Shown here piece after piece: positions 6,794 to 10,998 of a DNA stretch of 10,998 nucleotides. Made by a program: the position numbers and the translations under genes. Under the pieces are notes generated by a model. The model was not told the DNA's origin. It was given only the letters and a program-made list of their open reading frames with translations, and ran no database searches. Positions within the stretch are counted from its first letter, which is position 1; each line of letters starts with the position of its first letter. Origin of the DNA: Treponema sp. (GTDB lineage Bacteria; Spirochaetota; Spirochaetia; Treponematales; Breznakiellaceae); contig JAISRD010000120.1 of assembly GCA_031273835.1 (NCBI GenBank), positions 1 to 10,998 of the forward strand, read 5' to 3'.

Positions 6794-6799
6794 CCTCCT
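6794..6799 (-). promoter_or_regulatory. Ribosome binding site that fixes the substrate-binding protein start
   Basis: AGGAGG read on the minus strand lies six bases before the ATG at 6787. An upstream in-frame ATG at 6820 would add eleven polar residues before the signal peptide and has no such site, so the 6787 start is preferred. Confidence 0.85.
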
Positions 6800-6804
6800 A
6801 GTCC

Positions 6805-6826
6805 AATTATCAGAATTCATATAATT
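6805..6826. promoter_or_regulatory. Near-perfect 22-base palindrome in the leader of the substrate-binding protein gene
   Basis: Outer arms AATTAT (6805-6810) and ATAATT (6821-6826) flank the inner palindrome GAATTC (6813-6818), with only two mismatched base pairs in eleven. It lies between the predicted transcription start (about 6842, minus strand) and the ribosome binding site. It could be a repressor operator or a weak RNA hairpin. No regulator gene is nearby to link it to. Confidence 0.45.
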
Positions 6827-6848
6827 CCGATAAGTTTAATATGATATA

Positions 6849-6877
6849 ATTTTAATGAAACCCTTTAGTTTCGTCAA
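6849..6877 (-). promoter_or_regulatory. Promoter of the substrate-binding protein gene
   Basis: On the minus strand TTGACG (plus 6872-6877) and TAAAAT (plus 6849-6854) are 17 bases apart, a strong sigma-70-type match. Transcription would start near 6842, giving a leader of about 55 bases that carries the palindrome and the AGGAGG. Confidence 0.6.
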
Positions 6878-6941
6878 TAGCCCCTTGACATAAATGTTCC
6901 CCGTAAAAAGAGAAAAACCACACACCAGGAATATTTTCGTT

Positions 6942-6999
6942 TTGTCCCCGGCGCCCTGAGCGCTTATACCTTGTAATTCCTCCGCTTCCGTTCTATACT
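6942..6999 (+). promoter_or_regulatory. Two overlapping candidate promoters for the atp-linked operon
   Basis: The first candidate is TTGTCC (6942-6947) and TATACC (6965-6970) with a 17-base gap, which would give a leader of about 30 bases. The second is TTGTAA (6971-6976) and TATACT (6994-6999), also 17 bases apart, which would start transcription at or within a base or two of the ATG at 7007. There is no Shine-Dalgarno sequence before that ATG, so the second candidate would give a leaderless message. A perfect TTGACA at 6885-6890 has no convincing -10 partner. Confidence 0.45.
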
Positions 7000-7006
7000 T
7001 TTTATT

Positions 7007-7522
7007 ATGGTTGACCGGGTGTTGATAGATACGCTGACCCTGCAGGCGCGGGACTTTGCCCTGCGCTGGAAGAACCTCATACGCAAGGCCCCCCAGTTAA
7101 AACACTACAACGAGATGGACGACGCCGCCCTTGTCGAGGCGGATTCCCCCTTTTATCCCCTCCTGGCCCGCATCCTGGACCGGGGACTCGACAGATCCCT
7201 CCTGGGGGATTTCTTTGTAAAACTGGGAAAAAGCCGCATGGAAGCGGGATTTCCCATTTCCGAGGTGATCTACGCGGTTAATCTGGCCCAACAGGTAGTC
7301 ATAAGCTACCTTATGACCGATTTTGTCCTGGACAGCACCGTAAAGATGTATCAGGCCATGGGGGTGGTGCATAAGGTGGCGGAATTCTTCCTGCTGGGCT
7401 GTTTTTATCTGACCAAGGGCTTTCTTGAGGCAACCTATAAGGGGATGAACCACGAAGCCGTGTCGGAGGAACTTTTAAGGAAGTATTTTAAGGACGATTT
7501 CTTCTTTAAGAACAACGACTGA
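7007..7522 (+). CDS. Unrecognised all-helical 171-aa protein at the head of the ATP synthase operon; possible RsbRD-like sensor domain
   Basis: The coding frame is well formed, with the base composition of its neighbours, and runs into the atp genes with only 38 bases between and no terminator. The product has no signal peptide and no clear membrane span, and reads as several amphipathic helices: an acidic-basic N-terminal part (1-45), a leucine-rich middle (49-75), and a segment from about 76 to 100 with the pattern G-SRMEAGFPISEVIYAVNL. That last pattern resembles the N-terminal sensing domain of RsbR/RsbRD-type stressosome proteins and some histidine kinases, but the likeness is by eye and weak. 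No kinase, STAS or helix-turn-helix part is present. It occupies the place where many operons carry atpI but lacks AtpI's membrane helices. The ATG is accepted despite lacking a ribosome binding site; GTG at 7019 or TTG at 7022 are alternatives. Confidence 0.8.
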   Translation: MVDRVLIDTLTLQARDFALRWKNLIRKAPQLKHYNEMDDAALVEADSPFYPLLARILDRGLDRSLLGDFFVKLGKSRMEAGFPISEVIYAVNLAQQVVISYLMTDFVLDSTVKMYQAMGVVHKVAEFFLLGCFYLTKGFLEATYKGMNHEAVSEELLRKYFKDDFFFKNND

Positions 7523-7548
7523 TCGTAACGCCGCGGGTTGTACGCCGG

Positions 7549-7555
7549 AAAGGGG
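7549..7555 (+). promoter_or_regulatory. Ribosome binding site supporting a TTG start for atpB
   Basis: AAAGGGG lies five bases before the TTG at 7561. There is no in-frame ATG in the first part of atpB before conserved sequence begins, so the TTG is the likely start. Confidence 0.55.
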
Positions 7556-7560
7556 TTGTT

Positions 7561-8295
7561 TTGGATATAGGCGAACGTTTGAACGAGGCCCTCAAGTTCC
7601 ACACGGTTTTTACGGTGAAGTTTCCGGGTTTTGAAATTCCCGTCTCCGAAACGGTGGTCATAAGCTGGGTTGTCATGGCGGCCCTCATCCTGGGCGCCTT
7701 GGCGTTTACCCGGGGGCTTAAAACCGTGCCCAAGGGGCCGCAGGCCCTCCTGGAAGGGGGGGTGGAATTCCTGAATAACTTCGCCCGGAACTACTTCGGC
7801 AGGCGGGCGGAGGCCTTTGCCCCGTATATCGGGACTATCTTCTTGTTTCTGATCTTCGCCAATGTCATTCCCTCCCTCAGCCCCGTTTCTTTTAACCTCG
7901 CGGGCAGGACCTTTACGGCCCCCTTCGAGATAAAACCCCCGGCCCGGGACATTAACTTCGCCGCGGCCCTGGCGGTCATGTCCATACTGCTGGTGCTTTT
8001 CGCGGGCCTTAAAGCACGGGGGCTTAAGGGCTGGGCGAAAAACCTGCTCCACCCGGTGCCGCTGATGCTGCCCTTTAATCTCCTTGAGTATATCATCAGG
8101 CCCGCCTCCATGTGCCTGCGGCTCTTCGGTAACATACTGGGGGGCTTTATTATCATGGTCCTCATAGGCTCGGCGGCGCCCTTCATCGTACCCCCCGTTT
8201 TTTCCCTTTACTTTGATTTTCTCGACGGCATAATACAAGCCTTGGTATTTACCTTCCTCACCGTTCTGTTCTTGTCGGAAGCGGTGGAAACATGA
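7561..8295 (+). CDS. atpB: ATP synthase F0 subunit a
   Basis: The 244-residue membrane protein has about five or six hydrophobic segments (roughly 31-50, 88-106, 133-150, 163-180, 190-213 and 225-243). The essential arginine is visible as R187 in LRLFGN, equivalent to E. coli R210, which separates the two ion half-channels facing the c-ring. The final helix keeps the QALVFTFLT pattern typical of the family, with Q227. The position of E. coli E219 is occupied by phenylalanine (F196). Length is within the normal range. It starts with TTG and forms the F0 stator with the b subunit encoded downstream. The spacing to atpE is 12 bases. Confidence 0.95.
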   Translation: MDIGERLNEALKFHTVFTVKFPGFEIPVSETVVISWVVMAALILGALAFTRGLKTVPKGPQALLEGGVEFLNNFARNYFGRRAEAFAPYIGTIFLFLIFANVIPSLSPVSFNLAGRTFTAPFEIKPPARDINFAAALAVMSILLVLFAGLKARGLKGWAKNLLHPVPLMLPFNLLEYIIRPASMCLRLFGNILGGFIIMVLIGSAAPFIVPPVFSLYFDFLDGIIQALVFTFLTVLFLSEAVET

Positions 8296-8307
8296 AAGGA
8301 GCATAAA

Positions 8308-8526
8308 ATGAATCTGAACTACCTTATCGGAGCGGGCATCGCTGCCCTGGCGGGACTGGGAGCGGGCATAGGCATAGGCATAGCCACGGGCAAATCCGCC
8401 GAGGCAATCGCCCGGCAGCCCGAGGCGTCTTCAAAAATACAGACGGTGTTTTTCCTGGGGATCGCCCTGGCGGAAGCGACGGCCATTTACGGATTTGTGG
8501 TTGCCATACTGCTTATCGTAAAATAA
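8308..8526 (+). CDS. atpE: ATP synthase F0 subunit c (proton-type by residue pattern)
   Basis: The 72-residue hairpin has a glycine-rich first helix (about 5-30), the conserved polar loop ARQPE (35-39) and a second helix carrying the ion-binding carboxylate E56 in LAEAT. In sodium-dependent rings such as that of Ilyobacter, a glutamine in helix 1 and a serine after the glutamate help hold sodium. Here the aligned positions are I24 and A57, so a proton-driven ring is the simpler reading. AAAGGAG (8295-8301) lies six bases before the ATG. Oligomers of this protein form the rotor ring. Confidence 0.95.
   Translation: MNLNYLIGAGIAALAGLGAGIGIGIATGKSAEAIARQPEASSKIQTVFFLGIALAEATAIYGFVVAILLIVK
8365..8382 (+). 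repeat. Three tandem GGCATA hexamers in atpE
   Basis: Three perfect GGCATA units are in frame and encode Gly-Ile three times in helix 1 of subunit c. The glycine motif is conserved in the family; the identical codons make it a small tandem repeat at the DNA level. Confidence 0.8.
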
Positions 8527-8527
8527 A

Positions 8528-9028
8528 ATGCTCGATTTTTCGGTAACTTTTTTTATCACCATCATCAATGTTCTCGTTCTCTTTGTAATACTCAGGGCCC
8601 TGCTCTTTAAGCCCCTGACCAGGTTTATGAGGGAAAGGAGCGCTAAGATAAAAGAGGATATTGAGGGGGCCGAAAAGGACAAACGGGAAGCGAAGCTGCT
8701 CCTGGAACAATACGAAAAGCGCCTCGCCTCGGCGGAAGAGCGGGCGGGGGAGATCCTCCGCGGGGCCAGAGAACAGGCGGAAAAAGAGGCGGAACGCATA
8801 AAGCTTGAGGCGGCGCTGGAGGCGGAGCGTATTATCGCTGCGGGCCGCTCTCAGCTTGAGCTTGAGAAGGCCGGGGCTATGGCGGTCTTCAGGGCCGAGG
8901 CCGCTTCCCTGGTGGCGCGGGCCGCCGCCCTGTTCCTTAAACGGGAGATGAGGGAGGTGGACAGCCTCAAGTTTGCCCGGGAAGCCCTGAACGATCTGGC
9001 CCTGCCCGGCGGGGAAACCGATGTTTAG
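8528..9028 (+). CDS. atpF: ATP synthase F0 subunit b
   Basis: The 166-residue product has one N-terminal membrane helix (about 4-26), the conserved LLFKPL turn, then a long charged coiled coil (about 35-120) rich in Glu, Lys, Arg and Ala. This is the peripheral stalk subunit that anchors F1 to subunit a through the delta subunit. Only one base separates it from the atpE stop, and there is no good Shine-Dalgarno sequence, so reinitiation from atpE is likely. Its end overlaps atpH by eight bases. Only one b-type gene is seen. Confidence 0.93.
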   Translation: MLDFSVTFFITIINVLVLFVILRALLFKPLTRFMRERSAKIKEDIEGAEKDKREAKLLLEQYEKRLASAEERAGEILRGAREQAEKEAERIKLEAALEAERIIAAGRSQLELEKAGAMAVFRAEAASLVARAAALFLKREMREVDSLKFAREALNDLALPGGETDV

Positions 9029-9554
9029 CCCCCGAGTCTGGGCCCGTGCCTTTCTTGCCGGGTCTCCAAACCCGGAGGACGCCTGCCTCTCCCTGGAGGT
9101 CCTGCGGGTCTATATTCACTGCGCCCTTGCCCTGCCCGGTTATATTTCAGGGAGGGACGGCGCGGACAGGCTGGACCTGCACATAGGGCGGGCCGCCGGG
9201 GCCGGTTTTATTTCCGAACCGGAGGAAAGGGCCCGCCGCTTTCTCGGCCTCATGGTGCGGAAGGGCTGTCTCCGTTACCACGGTAGAATCACCGCTGAAA
9301 TTGAAAAAACCATCAATAGAAGCAGGGGCCTGGTTCAGGTGTTCCTTGAATCGGCCTTTGATCCCGGCGGGGCCCTTCTTGATTCGGTAAGGAAAAAGAT
9401 CCGGGAGCAGGCCGGGGCCCGGGAGGTGGAAATAAAGACCCATACCGATCCCGGTTTGATAGGGGGCCTGCGGCTTCGGATCGGGGGCGTACTCTTCGAT
9501 GGAAGCGTTAAAACGGGGCTGCAAAAAATGGCCGCCGCTTTGAGCGGAACCTAG
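9021..9554 (+). CDS. atpH: ATP synthase F1 subunit delta
   Basis: The 177-residue product is divergent at the N-terminus but keeps the family's C-terminal signature: DPGLIGGLRLRIGG followed by LFDGSVKTGLQKM (143-170). Its predicted helical N-terminal half (about 5-105) would bind the top of the alpha subunits and its C-terminus the b subunit. The ATG at 9021 is within the end of atpF (ATGTTTAG), giving an eight-base overlap and probable coupling. Length is normal for delta. Confidence 0.88.
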   Translation: MFSPRVWARAFLAGSPNPEDACLSLEVLRVYIHCALALPGYISGRDGADRLDLHIGRAAGAGFISEPEERARRFLGLMVRKGCLRYHGRITAEIEKTINRSRGLVQVFLESAFDPGGALLDSVRKKIREQAGAREVEIKTHTDPGLIGGLRLRIGGVLFDGSVKTGLQKMAAALSGT

Positions 9555-9568
9555 GGGCGGGGGAAAGG

Positions 9569-10998
9569 ATGGCGAATTTAGGGGACCTGGCCAAGGTCTT
9601 ACAGGAAGAATTAAAGAATTGGGACGGCAGATCCGGCTCCGATACGGTGGGTTTTGTTACCCGGGTGGGGGATTCGGTGGCGGAGATCTACGGCCTGGAC
9701 AGGGCGATTTACGGGGAACTGGTGGAATTTTCCTCAGGCGCCTCGGGTATAGTCCTCAATCTGGAAGAAGACGGGGTCGGCTGCGTCCTCCTTTCCGGGG
9801 AAAACCTTGTCAAAGACGGCGAAGAGGTACGGGGGACCGGAAAGGTTGTCTCCGTACCCGCGGGGCCCGGACTTTTCGGCAGGGTGGTGAACCCCCTGGG
9901 CTTCCCCATCGACGGCAAGGGGCCCATAGAAGCCGCCGAATTCCTTCCCGTCGAATCCCAGGCCCCCCCGGTGATAGAGCGGGGCAGCGTGGATACCCCC
10001 CTCCAGACCGGGACCCTTGCGGTGGACGCCATGATCCCCATCGGAAAGGGCCAGCGGGAACTTATCATCGGCGACAGGCAGACCGGCAAAACCGCCCTAG
10101 CGGTGGACGCGATTATCAATCAAAAGGGCAAGGACGTGTACTGCGTCTACTGCGGCATAGGGCAAAAATCCTCCTCGGTGGCGGCGATCATCCACAATTT
10201 GGAAAAACACGGCGCCCTGGAGTACAGCTTTGTGGTGCTCGCCTCCGCCTCGGATTCGGCGGCCCTCCAATACTTGGCCCCCTATTCGGCCTGCGCCATG
10301 GCGGAACATTTTATGAGGGCCGGAAAGGACGTACTCATCGTTTATGACGATCTTTCAAAACACGCCGTAGCCTACAGGACCATCAGCCTGCTCCTCCGCA
10401 GGCCCCCCGGACGGGAAGCCTTCCCCGGCGATGTCTTTTACCTCCATTCCCGGCTTCTTGAACGGGCCGCGAAATTTTCCCCCGAACGGGGAGGCGGGTC
10501 CATCACGGCCCTGCCCATCGTCGAGACCCAGGCGGGGGATATTTCCTCGTATATTCCCACCAACGTTATTTCCATCACCGACGGCCAGATCTTCCTTGAT
10601 TCGGAGCTGTTTAACGCGGGTTTCCGCCCCGCGGTGGATGTGGGGCTTTCGGTAAGCCGGGTCGGGGGCGCGGCCCAGTCGAAGGCGGTGCGCAAGGTAT
10701 CCGGCCGGCTCAGGATCGATCTTGCCCAGTACCGGGAAATGGCCGCCTTTGCCCAGTTCGGCAGCGATCTGGATAAATCAACTCAGGATAAGCTTGCCCA
10801 GGGGGAAAGGCTTATGGAGGTGCTTAAGCAGGGTCAGTTTTCCCCCTATTCCATGGAAGAACAAACCGCCGTGCTTTTCGCCGCGGTAAACGGTTATTTG
10901 ATGGATATTCCCAAGGATGGGGTGATCCCCTTTGCCAGGGGTCTTCTGGATTACCTGAAGGGCCGGCATGGCGGAATCCTCGCCGCGATTAAGGAAAG
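9569..10998 (+). CDS. atpA: ATP synthase F1 subunit alpha (partial, C-terminus off the right edge)
   Basis: The frame stays open for 476 codons from ATG 9569 to the window end; family members are usually a little over 500 residues, so only the tail is missing. Visible motifs are the Walker A GDRQTGKT (168-175), a Walker B-like LIVYDD (256-261), ALPIVETQAGD (314-324), VISITDGQIFL (333-343) and the arginine finger R364 in SVSRVGG. This is the non-catalytic nucleotide-binding subunit of F1. The N-terminal part is shorter than in E. coli and begins MANLGDL. The gene lies 14 bases after atpH with a weak purine-rich ribosome site (GGGGGAAAGG). atpG, atpD and atpC would be expected to follow outside the window. 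Confidence 0.96.
   Translation, partial: MANLGDLAKVLQEELKNWDGRSGSDTVGFVTRVGDSVAEIYGLDRAIYGELVEFSSGASGIVLNLEEDGVGCVLLSGENLVKDGEEVRGTGKVVSVPAGPGLFGRVVNPLGFPIDGKGPIEAAEFLPVESQAPPVIERGSVDTPLQTGTLAVDAMIPIGKGQRELIIGDRQTGKTALAVDAIINQKGKDVYCVYCGIGQKSSSVAAIIHNLEKHGALEYSFVVLASASDSAALQYLAPYSACAMAEHFMRAGKDVLIVYDDLSKHAVAYRTISLLLRRPPGREAFPGDVFYLHSRLLERAAKFSPERGGGSITALPIVETQAGDISSYIPTNVISITDGQIFLDSELFNAGFRPAVDVGLSVSRVGGAAQSKAVRKVSGRLRIDLAQYREMAAFAQFGSDLDKSTQDKLAQGERLMEVLKQGQFSPYSMEEQTAVLFAAVNGYLMDIPKDGVIPFARGLLDYLKGRHGGILAAIKE

Noticed and set aside
6885..6890. Perfect TTGACA as the -35 element of the promoter for the 7007 gene.
   Set aside because: No acceptable -10 sequence lies 16-18 bases downstream; better pairs occur closer to the gene.
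7435..8304. A 289-codon open frame on the strand opposite atpB.
   Set aside because: It overlaps the clearly conserved subunit a gene; its product is low-complexity, charged and unlike any family.
9619..10347. A 242-codon open frame on the same strand as atpA but in another frame.
   Set aside because: It is a Gly/Arg-rich shadow of atpA, whose correct frame shows Walker A and the other alpha-subunit motifs.

Overview
The window looks like a chromosomal stretch of a GC-rich anaerobic bacterium with an outer membrane and lipoproteins. A termite-gut-type treponeme or related spirochaete is my best guess, with modest confidence. The reasons are the tandem glycine-rich beta-helix lipoproteins, the CO dehydrogenase gene set, and relaxed spirochaete-like lipoboxes. 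No 16S rRNA or other marker is present to settle it. No tRNA, rRNA, CRISPR array, insertion sequence or phage gene was seen.

Layout from left to right. (1) Positions 1-1933, minus strand: two paralogous lipoprotein genes, translationally coupled by an ATGA overlap; the second runs off the left edge. (2) Positions 1934-2062: a divergent promoter region. (3) Positions 2063-5704, plus strand: a three-gene redox operon. It encodes a nickel CO dehydrogenase catalytic subunit (CooS), a four-cluster ferredoxin (CooF type) and an FAD/NAD(P)-dependent oxidoreductase, and ends at a strong intrinsic terminator. (4) Positions 5774-6787, minus strand: a lone NitT/TauT-type substrate-binding lipoprotein with a good promoter and a palindrome in its leader. 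(5) Positions 7007-10998, plus strand: a small unrecognised helical protein followed by an F-type ATP synthase operon in the order atpB-atpE-atpF-atpH-atpA. atpA runs off the right edge.

How the genes may work together: CooS would oxidise CO (or run in reverse), CooF would carry the electrons, and the flavoprotein would pass them to NAD(P)+. No acetyl-CoA synthase or hydrogenase genes lie in the window, so this is a stand-alone CODH module. The c subunit of the ATP synthase lacks the classical sodium-binding side chains, which suggests proton coupling. The main point of interest is that CooS keeps all metal-cluster ligands but has replaced every residue of the proton-transfer network known from Moorella AcsA and Carboxydothermus CODH-II. 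Its reaction or proton route may therefore differ from the textbook enzyme. The alignments behind this were done by eye from memory.
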